Shown here one piece after another: positions 22,806-33,040 of a stretch of DNA of 64,000 nt. This stretch comes from Micrasema longulum. Taxonomy: Eukaryota; Arthropoda; Insecta; Trichoptera; Brachycentridae. Within the stretch, counting starts at the first letter, position 1. Each line of letters opens with the position of its first letter. Below the pieces are notes generated by a model, which was not told the DNA's origin, did no database searches, and worked only from the letters and a program-made list of their open reading frames with translations. The stretch spans positions 118,730-182,729 of the forward strand of contig JAGVSM010000226.1 in NCBI GenBank assembly GCA_022494885.1. The letters are read 5' to 3'. A program made the position numbers and the translations under genes.

Positions 22806-23594
22806 TACTAACAATTCATTTAAAATCAGTGAATATGTAAAAATTGAGAAATTGTATAGAAATCAATCGATTCGGTATCCATTAAAAATATTTTTTCTTT
22901 GAATACGTTAAAATACAAACTTTTATAATAGACAAATAAAAAGTCCGATTTTTTTGAAATATGCATTTTAGACGAATGTAACTCTGGAAGTTCGATGAAA
23001 AACACATCGCTCCTATTATTTTTTCTGATGAACAGATTGAAGATATTATTGTTTAAAAACCTTTGTCAAGTAAATAAGATTATTTTGCGAAAAATCGCAT
23101 GTAAATTGGTCTACTAGTTATTAAGTATATGAAGGACAAACATACATACATTCATTTTTTTATAAATAGATATTTCATATATTTTTGGGCAATAATACCT
23201 TGTACATTATGTTGATCCTTGTATAATTATAACACCCACTCACCCGCCTTCTTACACACTTACACACTCACACAAACACTAACCTTCACAACCAATGTCT
23301 AAAGTAAATTTCATGTACTTCTGTGGATATCTGCCATTGGTTTTACCTCTTTATTTTTATGTCATATTATTTTCTTTACTAACTGTTGATAATCTATCTC
23401 GATTATTTTATAACAAATAGAAATAGGTTTCAGGGTGCAATTATAAAAAAAAACTTACATACGTAAGAGTATTAGTTTTCATATCAATTTAAAACATATT
23501 CTTGTTTTCAATTGAACATAATATCATCAAGTTACAATTACGAATATCTATAAATTTACTCTATGCTTGTCAAACCATAGAAAAAAAAATAAAA
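22806..23594. other. Gene-free AT-rich stretch
   Basis: Nothing supported. A short C/A-rich run near 23230-23290 (cacccactcacccgccttct, acacacttacacactcacac) is a degenerate microsatellite. Confidence 0.4.
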
Positions 23595-23890
23595 ATCTAG
23601 GTTTATTTACGGACAACAATTTCAATTTAAATTTACAAGTAGAGGGTAATTGCCAAAAGCTGAAAATTTGTTACATTAAACTGAAAATGCTGTTCTGCTG
23701 TCAATCCTGTACTCCTTAAACCATGCGTTGGTCGATGTATTAATATAATATGTATGAGTTGTAACGGGTAAACATTTAAAACATACATCAATAGCAAAAG
23801 CAATATAATGCAACTGCTCCAAAAATATTTAATAATTTATTGCCAAATATAAAAGACTCAAAATGTAAAACAAATTTAAAAAAATAAATA
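23595..23890 (+). mobile_element. LINE post-RT fragment
   Basis: Reads LGLFTDNNFNLNLQ, then GNCQKLKICYIKLKMLF, in the place of the usual 'YLGV.ID.NL.W..H......KL' block. It ends with a shifted frame YNATAPKIFNNLLPN, matching the 'APK.FN.LP' box at the end of jockey/R1-type ORF2. At least one frameshift separates the two. The RT core is missing. Confidence 0.5.
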
Positions 23891-24129
23891 ACTACCCTTA
23901 TAAATAGTGTAGCGAGAGATTTAAAGAAAATATATGTAAATCAAAACACGTAGTACTTTATATATTTGGTACACATAATATTTATATTTTTGTGTATTTC
24001 ATTGCTTCATATTGTTTTTTATTGTATATTTTACTATATTATTTATGTTTAAGTAACATATATTCTTGGTAAATACATGGACTTTATATTTCAATGATAA
24101 TGATTTTTAATTTCTTACATTTGATAAGC

Positions 24130-24290
24130 TAGGCATTTATAATTAAGTGGTTTTAGTTTTTCTTTTTTTTTGTTATTGTTTTATTAGTAAAGGACTACTT
24201 ATGCTCTAAAGATAAAAAATCTCTACCTTAGAACAGGCTGAGCCATGTTAGATGGAGACTATCATAACAGAGAACACTCCGTTTTCATTT
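24130..24290 (+). repeat. Dispersed repeat H, copy 2
   Basis: Shares 'gaacaggctgagccatgtta' and upstream blocks with 6470-6614, and 'cagagaacac' with 31490. No coding potential. Confidence 0.5.
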
Positions 24291-24712
24291 TAAATTAATT
24301 AGTTTTATATAGATTCCCTGTTATTAAGTATGTATACTAATTGTTTACAATAAATTTACTAAAAAAAAATAGAATAAAAAAACAACATGTGAGATTACTG
24401 AAAATTTTAAGAAATAAAAATAACAAAATACTTTGTCAAAATGACTATAAAAGTCTATTTCCTTGACAAATGTTTTTAATATACAAAATATATGATTCAT
24501 AATCACTTGATAATGGAAGAATTTCTCATGGATATTCACAAAACGTCAATACCAATGGATGGCGCCAAAAACTAAAGATATTTTTTTTTCAAATGGCGCT
24601 AAATAAGTATGAAAACGGAAATAGGGCATGTATCCTCCCACGTATCTTAAATATACTGCCCGATAAAAGAAATAAGGTCAAATATAAAAACATAAGATAA
24701 ATATAAGATATT
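24291..24712. other. Gene-free AT-rich stretch
   Basis: Nothing supported; the minus-strand frame 24345-24539 is Phe/Leu/Lys-rich low-complexity translation. Confidence 0.4.
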
Positions 24713-25325
24713 TGGTCTCCATTCTACAGGACTCATATTGACCATATGGAGTCTTTCCAACATCGTTTTCCCAGAAAAGTGACATGGTTGCTCAGATTCA
24801 AAGGGGTAATTATTCTTATTTTGAAAAAGAGCAATCTCTTAATCTGTCTTCATTGAAGAGACGTAGAACTTAGATGGGCCTTATATGCATTTTCAAAATA
24901 CTTCATAAGTGATGACCCATCTCCGTTGCGATCAATTTATTATCATGTTCCCAACCATGTCACCAGAAGTCAAAATCTGCTATTTATTAAATCTTCTGAG
25001 AACAACTTTTGTTTTTATGCCGCAATGTCCAGAATGTGTAGATTAGTAGATTCATCACACGACTTGGAATTCTTTGGGATAGATCTTCCGACTTTTTGTA
25101 GATCTCTTCGTGACTTAAACAGTATGGAATGAAGTTGCATTGGCATGGTTTAGCTTGAAGTCTTATGTCTTTCCTGTTTATGAATATATTGTATTTAATT
25201 ATTGTATTGTCCTTGTTTGTCTATGCTACATAGCTTTATGTTATTTTCTATCATTTTCTTGTATTTATCTTTCTTCATGTAACTGTAGTAATTGGCTTAG
25301 GCCGTATATATACTAAATAAATAAC
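24713..25325 (+). mobile_element. LINE 3' end, family C, copy 2
   Basis: Begins with WSPFYRTHIDHMESFQHRF followed by PRKV, the typical 'W.P....I..IE..Q..F' motif after the RT domain of jockey/CR1-like elements. A shifted frame carries SLKRRRELRWALYAFSKYF, and the last 68 residues (24926-25132) finish LPTFCRSLRDLNSME. The UTR ends in an AAATAAATAA tail at 25312-25325. The 3' half is matched by 8150-8526. Frame breaks near 24860 show it is dead. Confidence 0.75.
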
Positions 25326-25460
25326 GTATAAGTTATATTAATTTATCTTTTCTTAAATTTCAAATAAAGTTTTTTTATTGTTAATTCGTTTTTGTTAAAA
25401 CAGTGTCCTTTGTTAATCTGTTACTCAAAAAGGTAAATTTTTTTCTTAACTGATATTTTG

Positions 25461-25631
25461 TTATTATGAAAAGAAAACTTTGTTATGAGTGTAACACAAT
25501 TTTTATTATTTTACAAGAAAACTTAATATCACCCGTCTATAAAAGGAGTGCTCTCCCGAAACTGTAGTAGTGTTCTTGTAAAATAATAAAAAATGTGTAA
25601 CACTAGTAAAAATGTTTTCTTTTCATAATAA
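25461..25631. mobile_element. Foldback mini-element (about 60-bp arms)
   Basis: Left arm TTATTATGAAAAGAAAAC..., GTGTAACACA and TATTATTTTACAAGAA is repeated in inverse as TTCTTGTAAAATAATA, TGTGTAACAC and GTTTTCTTTTCATAATAA. The arms flank a centre of about 55 bp ('tatcacccgtctataaaagg'). No coding capacity. Confidence 0.65.
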
Positions 25632-25778
25632 TTTATAATGAAGTGTTACGAAGTAAAGGCCGATTCAATTAACAATATGATATTTTGTTGTTAATTTTGG
25701 TATTGTTTATGATGTTTAAAGTTTTAACTCTTTATAAGGTGATATTAAATATTTTGTCCACTTTTTTTTTTTATGAAC

Positions 25779-26070
25779 TTAATGTTTGACGGTGATTAAT
25801 AATGATAGTACTTTTATTGGAGTTAAAACTTGCCGCGTAGTCGGAAACAAATAAAAGTGGGATGCATATTTTGACGTATTTGAACAATTCAAATACGTCA
25901 AAATACTGCAAAATCATAGGCACATATGACCAGTGATAATTATGCATGCCACTTTTATTTGCTTTCGTCATAAATACGTTAATAAAGGTCAGTTTTGATG
26001 AGTATTTGAAAAGAATATTACCTTTATGCAAAGTGGCATAAATACGTGATACTGTCCGTTAAAGGGTTAA
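25779..26070. mobile_element. TTAA-flanked nested-palindrome mini-element
   Basis: Bounded by TTAA at both ends (25779-25782 and 26067-26070), with a TTTGACGG / CCGTTAAA inverted terminal block. Inside, CAAATAAAAGTGG...ATGCATA (from about 25850) pairs with TATGCAT..CCACTTTTATTTG (to about 25962). The centre is ATTTTGACGTATTTGAA, three bases, then its exact complement (25874-25910). The overlapping minus-strand frame 25771-26031 is an artefact. The TTAA ends suggest a piggyBac-class non-autonomous element, by inference. Confidence 0.5.
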
Positions 26071-26221
26071 AAAGGGAAATTTCTGCAAAAAACTGCGTTT
26101 GAAGTTTGGCTGAAAAGAACGAGAATGTGCATGAAATTGTAAATTTAACATTTTTGTACAAAATAAAACACCAAACCTTTTAATTCATGATTCTTGTACA
26201 CTTTTTCAACTTCAATTTTTT

Positions 26222-26539
26222 TTAAACATCCGTTAAACAAGTTTGAAGCGCTTTCGTGTCTTGTATATAATCTTTATTTATTTTCCTCAAAAATTGAATC
26301 TCAGTTTCTAGGGCTTGGTAATAATTCTCCCGTAATCCATAAATGCAACGGAAATTAATAGCTTTTTCAAGCGAATCTGCTAGCCAAACAAAGGGATGAA
26401 ATACTGCCAACATTATTTTAAGGGATCTTTTAACACAATCGACACATTTATAAGAAGTTAAATTCTTGTCTACCAAATTTATAAATATTACGTGTATTAC
26501 ACAATAAGATAATAAAGATTCAGTCTGTTTGTATAACAT
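26222..26539 (-). CDS. Hypothetical protein, 105 aa, or exon
   Basis: I do not recognise this protein. The frame has a hydrophobic patch at residues 9-22 (LLSYCVIHVIFINL), a CVDC motif at residues 33-36, a second hydrophobic patch near 43-54, and a charged tail rich in Glu, Lys and Gln (residues 70-100) that could be helical or coiled. Its amino-acid mixture is more protein-like than most AT-rich frames here. An AG after 'ttatacaaac' near the start could serve as a splice acceptor, so it may be an exon instead of a whole gene. No promoter or poly(A) signal was identified, and it lies between repeats. A decayed transposon protein is equally possible. Confidence 0.25.
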   Translation of the reverse strand: MLYKQTESLLSYCVIHVIFINLVDKNLTSYKCVDCVKRSLKIMLAVFHPFVWLADSLEKAINFRCIYGLRENYYQALETEIQFLRKINKDYIQDTKALQTCLTDV

Positions 26540-27214
26540 ATGTTAATGCTATTCTCTGGCTCAAATTTGTTACTAGATATCGATTTGATAGTAACTACCA
26601 GAAAAGGTATAAACATACACACAATACAAGGCTAGCACAACGTTAAAGCTTGTCAGTACCGAGGTTTGTTAACAAGTAAAGCCAAAAAACACTTCATTGT
26701 GCAATTACAATTTTTTTTGATAAGATACCTAAGTAGATATTAAAAGAACATGTTGACAAAACTTTTAAGAAAAAAAAAATTAAATGGCTCATATGTAACA
26801 AGGCTTTATTTTGATTATTATTTTATGTTAACAATCATCTATTGAATGTTTTGTAAATAAATTTTGTGAAAAAAACGTACGCTTTTAGTTTTTAATAATG
26901 TTTATATTACTTTTTAAAATTGTACAATTCCTCTTACGTTTTTCATTGTAAAGGAAAAATAAGAAACCCGCCGACAAGCCGGTTTCGCGGTTTAGTGGGT
27001 TTCATTATTTTTCTTTTTATATTTTTTCGGTTCATATTTACTTTTAAAAAAAATTTAAAAAGTATTTAGAAGAATAAAGAAGAAATATTTTCACTTTTTC
27101 TATAATGGTCAAACGTAGATATAAATGGCCATGCTAAAAAATATTTTAAGTTCACCCAAATGTTTGAAGACAAATACTTGATTTCATCCCTTAAGGAGTA
27201 ATAAAAATAAATAT
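26540..27214. other. Gene-free stretch
   Basis: Nothing supported; AT-rich with a short GC patch near 26965-27000 (cccgccgacaagccggtttc). Confidence 0.4.
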
Positions 27215-27660
27215 TTTCAGGCGTTGTCAAGTATTTTTAACAATTGAGTTAAATAAATCTCTTCCACATCAATAAAAGTTTCAGTCTCATTATTTTATTT
27301 TTATTAAGAAAAATGACAGGAGTAATACAAAAAAAAATTGTAAAATATAGTATATGCATCCAGATCAACTTTTTCATAACTTTAATAATTCGAAATTTAC
27401 TAACGATAATAATATCAACATATTAAAAGGTCCACAAAGAAAATACGCATTGACGAATATTTCATTTTAGAGTGTTTCAAAGAGTAATTACATCATAAAC
27501 GTCAATGAATAGAAAAGTTGAGGAAATGTGGGTGTTTAAATAAAGACAGAATGTTGATTATTAGACATAGTGTAAAGTGGCCACTTGAACTTGCCAATGA
27601 TAGGTTACAAACCCTGTTAATGGCTAGAATTCCATATTTCCCTCATTTTAATTTTATCTA
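27215..27660 (-). repeat. 395-bp hinge repeat split by an insertion
   Basis: The reverse-orientation copy starts 'ttttcaggcgttgtcaagta', is broken after 'aaaagtttcag' (about 27288) by about 190 bp of AT-rich sequence, and resumes at about 27500. It continues through 'catagtgtaaagtggccact' and 'gccaatgataggttacaaac'. Confidence 0.6.
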
Positions 27661-27825
27661 CCCCCGTTGTAATATGTTAAATTAATATTTGCTATATTTA
27701 TATAAATATCACGCATAAACACCCAATACTTACACGACTTTTTTTCATATTCAAGTCCCTGCTTGCTGAAAATTGAATATAAGCTAAGCCGAAAAAAATT
27801 CTTAAACTTTTCCACTTATCGTATC

Positions 27826-28045
27826 TTGATACGAGGTTTTTGTTAAGCGTCTCGACGCCAAAGCTCACCGGCCAACGCCATCCTGCCTAAGGCCACGTGT
27901 CGCCCCGTTAAGTCACTTCTGCCGTCACAGTAGAAGGGAGATCAGCTGACCGGAAAGGGACTTACAATGTACATGACGGACTTCCGGCTCGATAGATAAA
28001 CACAAGGTAAGCCGGCCAGCTTCCGGCCTACATAAGGGTCTTTGT
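27826..28045. other. GC-rich island of unknown nature
   Basis: An abrupt rise in GC content (for example 'cgacgccaaagctcaccggc', 'aaggccacgtgtcgccccgt', 'gccggccagcttccggccta') inside AT-rich DNA. It opens with CGTATCTTGATACG, a perfect short palindrome. No frame remains open through it and no tRNA or rRNA fold is evident. It could be the 5' end of a retrotransposon, since LINE 5'UTRs are often GC-rich, or a regulatory fragment. Confidence 0.4.
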
Positions 28046-28463
28046 CTAAAATTTACAGATTTATTTATTTATTTAACACCATACTGATGTTTTCTTGATG
28101 CTATGAAAATAAACTGTTTAAAAAATAAACTTATTTTAACTAATTGAAAATATTTACATCGCTTTCAACGGTTAAGTTTTATGAACTTTCCATTTTATTT
28201 AATTTCATTTAATTTATTTATTTAGTATTAACAACGATATTGAAAACATTACAGAAAATTCATCCTCAATAAGTTTTAAACAGAGAGATTCAATTTTTTA
28301 AAAGTCATGTATGAGGTGTTAACATAATTGTGTTAGTTTTTACCCAAATTCATAAAATTATCATGTAAAGTAAAACAAAATGGTAAAGGTTATATACTTC
28401 ATTCGAAAGAAAAGTTTTTGCTCTACTACTGATGTGCTATTGTGTTTCATTTTACGTTATATA

Positions 28464-29092
28464 CATCGAATTAAGAATAGTCCAGAAACCGCATACGCAC
28501 ATCAAACAGAAAGCGACCCAACTACTCATAAATGAGTAGGTCTACGTTTTGACCCATTATTTTTTTTGTAGACGTTGTTCAGTACGCAACACCTGATTTG
28601 AATTCAACTATGCCGTGTTGTGTCCTTTTTAAGTGTAGAAATACTGCTAGGATCTCAAAGAAACAGGATGCAATCACATTTCATGTGTAATTAGCTATTG
28701 AATGTATAAATAACAAATGCATTACTTAAAAATTGAATTATTATTCCATCCGTTGCCAGGGAAGTAATTTTTTTTACCCTAATTTGCTCATCTAATGAGA
28801 GAATTCATGAAAATTGGATCTCGGATTCAACAACCCTGTGGTGGACATTTGACCTACATTATCTCCAAAACATTGACTATGACATATTTATAATATATTT
28901 TACATGATATAAAAATATCCGTTTTATATAAAATTAAATTTGTTTTTTATTTTAAGTTTAAAGTTCATCAATTCAATTATTCTAATTAAATGACTATTTA
29001 ATTATCTACTCTGTTGTGTTAATTAATATTTCTGCGTGCACAATAAAGTTTTAGAGAAGTTAAAAGATTGTTTTTTTTATCTTACATTTGTG
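28464..29092 (+). mobile_element. P-superfamily-like THAP element, copy 2, 3'-truncated
   Basis: The left terminal repeat (catcgaattaagaatagtcc) and the next roughly 620 bp match 6615-7260, including the hairpin ACTACTC...GAGTAGG and the THAP-type exon at 28610. The right end is missing because SINE A sequence begins at about 29097. Confidence 0.6.
28610..28684 (+). CDS. THAP-like first exon, open (25 codons)
   Basis: An uninterrupted frame MPCCVLFKCRNTARISKKQD followed by AITFH. Cys4 and Cys9 fit the first zinc ligand pair of a THAP C2CH domain, and the closing FH fits the conserved position before 'FP'. GTGTAA follows at once and is a plausible splice donor. No second exon (AVPTF box, remaining Cys and His) was found downstream before the element is cut at 29092. 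It is probably a relic of a transposase gene; domestication is unlikely given the truncation. Confidence 0.45.
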
Positions 29093-29096
29093 TTAC

Positions 29097-29225
29097 CATT
29101 TTCAACGAGTTGTAAATAACTTACTATTAGAAAATGAAAATCAAGTTAGGGTAGAGTGGGGTTTGAACCTTGGACCTATGATCCGTGAGTCCGCAACACT
29201 AGCCACGGGACCAAAACCCGATTTC
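29097..29225 (-). mobile_element. tRNA-derived SINE A, minus copy
   Basis: On the minus strand the head reads 'ccgtggctagtgttgcggac', 'tcacggatcataggtccaag' and B box GGTTCAAACCCC. The body continues through 'aacttgattttcattttcta' and 'gttatttacaact'. Nearly full length. Confidence 0.75.
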
Positions 29226-30424
29226 GCAACAGTTTATTTTATTATTTAAGGCCAAATAAATTTCGGTAGAAACGATCATATAAAATATTTCCCGCATAAT
29301 ATTTAAGTACGTTTCAAAGCGATAGATAAAGACTTTTTCTTTTGAGAATTTATAACAGGTTTCATGCTAACGTGTTATTAAGTTGAATAGTCTTTTTGTG
29401 TAAAAAGTTGTTCAAAATTGGATTCTACACAATCTTCAGAAGAAGGAAGCCTCAGTTGTTGAGAATGATTGAGATGTTGCATGTTACCAGGAGTTATTAT
29501 TATGGTAACGATACACTTAGCTATGTTACTTACAAAAAATTCGGGAAAATATTCTGAATTTTGTAGGATCTTATCTGAAAATATTTTGAGAAAGCCATTT
29601 GCACAGAATCCATGAATTCATTACAAAAAAAAGTCTTATTTTCAAAATAAAAGATATGTTCCGTTTCGTATAATGCATTTGTTTATTTTTTGCTGATAAA
29701 AAAATATATACATAATGATCTATTTCTTTTATTTTCTTAAATAGAGCACACACTTTTGAATCCTTATTAAAAAAGTTTTAAGGTTCCGTTTTCGTACTCA
29801 TTAGTAATCCTATCGTTTTTCACTTTTGTTTCTTTTATTTTTTTAATTGTGTTTATTAAATTTTATACTTGTGTTTATTAAATTTTATACTTGTGTAATT
29901 TATTTAACTTCTTGATTATTTAACTATAGGAAGTTCCCACACTATATTATATTTGTTGCTTAACCATTTGCTGCCTGACGGTACACATTCGTTCCGATGT
30001 AAATCAACTAATTTATCTCGCATTCGATGCAACTTTTCACTGTTGGTATACATTTAGACATTTTTAAATAGTTTTGACTATTTTGAAGTAATTTGATCCA
30101 ATGAATAATTCCTGGTGATCAATTTTGCAAAGAGCTGTCACCCGTTAGGTTGAGCGAAATTATTACTCCTTTACGAACTTCAATATAATAATCATGGCAG
30201 CAAGTAAGCTCCTTTTTAAAAGACGTTTTGGTGATTAAGTTATTATAATGCGGGTTTTTTATTAATGCTTGTAAATGTATTGGAAAACTAACACATTTTA
30301 ATATCGTAATTTTCTGACGGTACACATTTTTACCACTATTTTTTTTTTGTAAAAAAACAACAAAAATATGTAATCGTCTTCAAGCATAACATAATTCTTT
30401 TTTTTTTCTTCACAATTTGATTTA
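29226..30424. other. Gene-free stretch with a direct-repeat pair
   Basis: No supported gene; frames 29571-29753 and 30119-30325 have no recognisable features. A 15-bp phrase, CTGACGGTACACATT, occurs at about 29975 and again at about 30315 in the same orientation. The first is preceded by TTAACCATTTGCTGC, which looks like a TTAA-type element end. Confidence 0.4.
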
Positions 30425-30515
30425 AATCAGGTTGTGGTCTCGTGGCTATAGTACTCCACTCCAACTTGATTTCCATACTGTCGATATTGAGTTATTTACA
30501 ATTTATTAAAAATGA
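30425..30515 (+). mobile_element. SINE A with internal deletion of the B box
   Basis: Head 'atcaggttgtggtctcgtgg', 'ctatagtac' joins directly to 'tccactccaacttgatttcc', so the part of the head carrying the B box is missing. The distal body (gagttatttacaa) is kept. Confidence 0.6.
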
Positions 30516-30834
30516 CCACCAAAATAAAAATATTTTGGTAAATTACAAGAACGCCAATATTTATTCTTCTAAAAAAAAAAAACCACCAAATCTTTGTTCA
30601 GAGATTAGGGGTTGATTGCAAAAAAGCAAATTTTTGACACACTCGGCAACTAATATAGTTAACAGTGGATAATTTTAGATACGAATGTGTAAGAAATTAT
30701 AGATTTGCAATTTTAAAAAAATAAAATATTTCCGTAAATACATGCATTACTCCATTATATTGTACGACATAAAGTAATCTGTTTTCTTTTTTATTTGACC
30801 AAGCCTAGTTCAATTATTATATTCACAAACAAGA

Positions 30835-31310
30835 TAATAACAACAACAACAACAACAACAAACCACACGCCGTTTCCCCGTAGGGGTAGGCAGAGAGGAT
30901 AGAACGCCATAACACTCTATCTTGGCTTCCTCTACATTCATACATCTTCTAATGCACGCACGCCGATTATTCCTACTTTTGACATGTCCATCTTCAAGTA
31001 TTTGATAGACTTGATCGTGCCGTGTCTTTCTCGGTCTTCCTCGTTTTCTGCATCCATCAACATTTGCATCGTAGATCCTTTTAGCCGTTCTTTCGCTGTC
31101 CATTCGCTCTACATGTCCAAACCAACGCAGCACCCCTTTCTTGATTCTGTCAATAATGCATGTCTCAGCCTTACACACTTCACGGATCTCGACATTTGTG
31201 CACCTATCATACATCGTTTTACCACACATTCGCCTGAGGGATCGCATTTCGACAGCATTCAACCTACTTTCATCATTATTTTTCCAATTCCATTCTTTGC
31301 TCCCATACAT
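30835..31310 (-). mobile_element. RTE-like LINE 3' end, best C-terminal copy
   Basis: The minus-strand frame begins MYGSKEWNWKNNDESRLNAV, a common RTE feature (the YG..W motif followed by SRLNAVEMRSLRRMCG). It then has VCKAETCIIDRIKKGVLRWF, GHVERMDSERTAKRIYDANV and GRPRKT, with CMNVEEAK and PTPTGKR at the end. The 3' tail is (TTG)n on the minus strand (30835-30861). The RT and endonuclease are absent upstream. Fewer defects than the sister copies suggest it is one of the younger ones. The plus-strand frames at 30984 and 31141 are shadows. Confidence 0.82.
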
Positions 31311-31399
31311 AAATTATATCAAATCAAATCAAATTATTTTTTAAACTTAAAGAAGTATATAGTTCTTATATTTTTAACAACTGTTTTTGTATGTCAATA

Positions 31400-31520
31400 T
31401 AAAAACAGCGTACCTCCATATTAATAATTAGATAAAAAAATAAAACTATCTAAGCCATGTAAGACAAAGGCTGACCAAATCAGAGAACACCACATATTCA
31501 TGTTAAAACGCTTGAAGTGA
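31400..31520 (+). repeat. Dispersed repeat H, weak copy 3
   Basis: Contains 'ctaagccatgtaagacaaag' and 'cagagaacacca', related to 6570-6610 and 24235-24285. Confidence 0.35.
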
Positions 31521-32339
31521 ATTGTTTTCGTGTAAGGATGAAAATATTTAAATTAGACTTTTCTAAAGTGTTGTTACATAGTTGGCGCGCATATAAAAGA
31601 TTTACTCACACTTAACCTATAGTTTTATTATTAATTTTACAATATTTTTTTATTGACGAAATTTTTTTTAACAAAGTGAGAGTAAAATTACAAATGTTTT
31701 GAACCCACGTAATCAATAATTATATTTTATTATCTTTTACAGATTCCTTCAAATATAATATTATATTCTAAAAAATATACTATTTTCCACAGTATGAAGT
31801 TCAGGATTGGGTGAGTCTCGTGTGTTTTTTAAATGAAGATTTAAATGTTTTATTACTCGTTATAGATTTTAAGATTATTGGAAAATTACAAAAGTTTTCT
31901 TCCCCAACATTTTAATAGTGATTTAAAGCTGCAGTTGTATTACAACTTTGTAAAATTAAACTATTCGGAAATCTGGGGTTTCGATATTTTTGTATATTAG
32001 TGGGTTTTTTCATTTAAAGTTGGTCATTAATTGAGAGTATATTAAGTAATTTATAAATTTCATTTAATGGGCGAATTCTAAATTTTTAAAATGTAATTTG
32101 ATTGATGGTTTTTTGGCCAATCAAAAGTATTTTACAAGTATAATACGTAGAATTATATTTCCAAAAGTTACAACAAATCAATTCGGGACATAAATAATAT
32201 AAGCATTTAGAAAATAACACGTATTGAGAACAACAAAGCAACAAAGCAACTTTAGCACCTTTATAACTAAATATACAACAACAATATATACGCCGAAAAT
32301 TTTTTCTTACTCAAGCAGAATAAATATGTATGAAAAATG
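31521..32339. other. Gene-free AT-rich stretch
   Basis: No gene, RNA or repeat copy recognised. Confidence 0.45.
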
Positions 32340-32480
32340 CTTTTAAGAATAAAAAAAAGTTGTGAATCTACTAAAAGAGATAAGGTCATTAACATCACAT
32401 GCCACGCAGATGATGCTGCCATAGTGATGATGAGAACATATCCATCTCAGATAGTAAACTAAATTTTTCTTGTTAGCTTC
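32340..32480 (+). mobile_element. LINE RT fragment with ADD box
   Basis: One frame reads KRDKVINITCHADDAAIVMM, the position of the catalytic YADD box of RTE/CR1-like reverse transcriptases, with Tyr changed to His. The frame ends soon after. No flanking RT motifs are readable, so it is a small relic. Confidence 0.5.
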
Positions 32481-33040
32481 TCCCCGGCCTATTATTCCAT
32501 GCAAAATAAACTTAATGATTGCATATAATTACAGAATTAATAATGACAGTGATTCAAATGTAATATTGAGAAATGTATACAAAACTGATTAAATATAGCA
32601 GTTGAATAAACGAAAATTGAATTCACGTTTATTTTGAATGTCAATATCGCGTTGCGCATCTGGTACCAGCGCCAAACAGAGAGAATCTGAGAATCCGTTT
32701 TGCAGCAGTTAGTGACTTGTTAGGTTGGTTTAAGTGGACCGGACATTTTTTGTTGCCAGTGCCCATACGCTCTTGTATTTTGGTTTTGTAGATTCCTTGA
32801 AAATTTGTTTGTATGATATAAAAATTTTAAAATATGTGAAATATTACGTTAAAGTATGAAATGTACATATAAAGATTTTGCTTAAATTTAAAACCAAACC
32901 AGGCTTACGACGCAATGTCGATAGAGTGATAAAACCGGTAATTGGATCTTAAAAAAAAAGTTGAATAAAGTGTTAACTGGTTATTTATTAAAACTTTTAT
33001 TATATTAGTTACAAAACACATTTTAAAATACAACTTCATT
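32481..33040. other. Gene-free stretch
   Basis: Nothing supported. The phrase 'gataaaaccggtaattggat' near 32930 resembles 'gattaaaccggtcactggat' near 43805, both before A-rich sequence. Confidence 0.35.

Noticed and set aside
28464..29092. A host THAP-domain gene
   Set aside because: The frame lies inside a dispersed element with terminal repeats, has a broken sister copy, and lacks the rest of the domain.
30984..31424. Plus-strand frame of 146 aa
   Set aside because: It is the antisense shadow of the RTE-like C-terminal frame on the minus strand.
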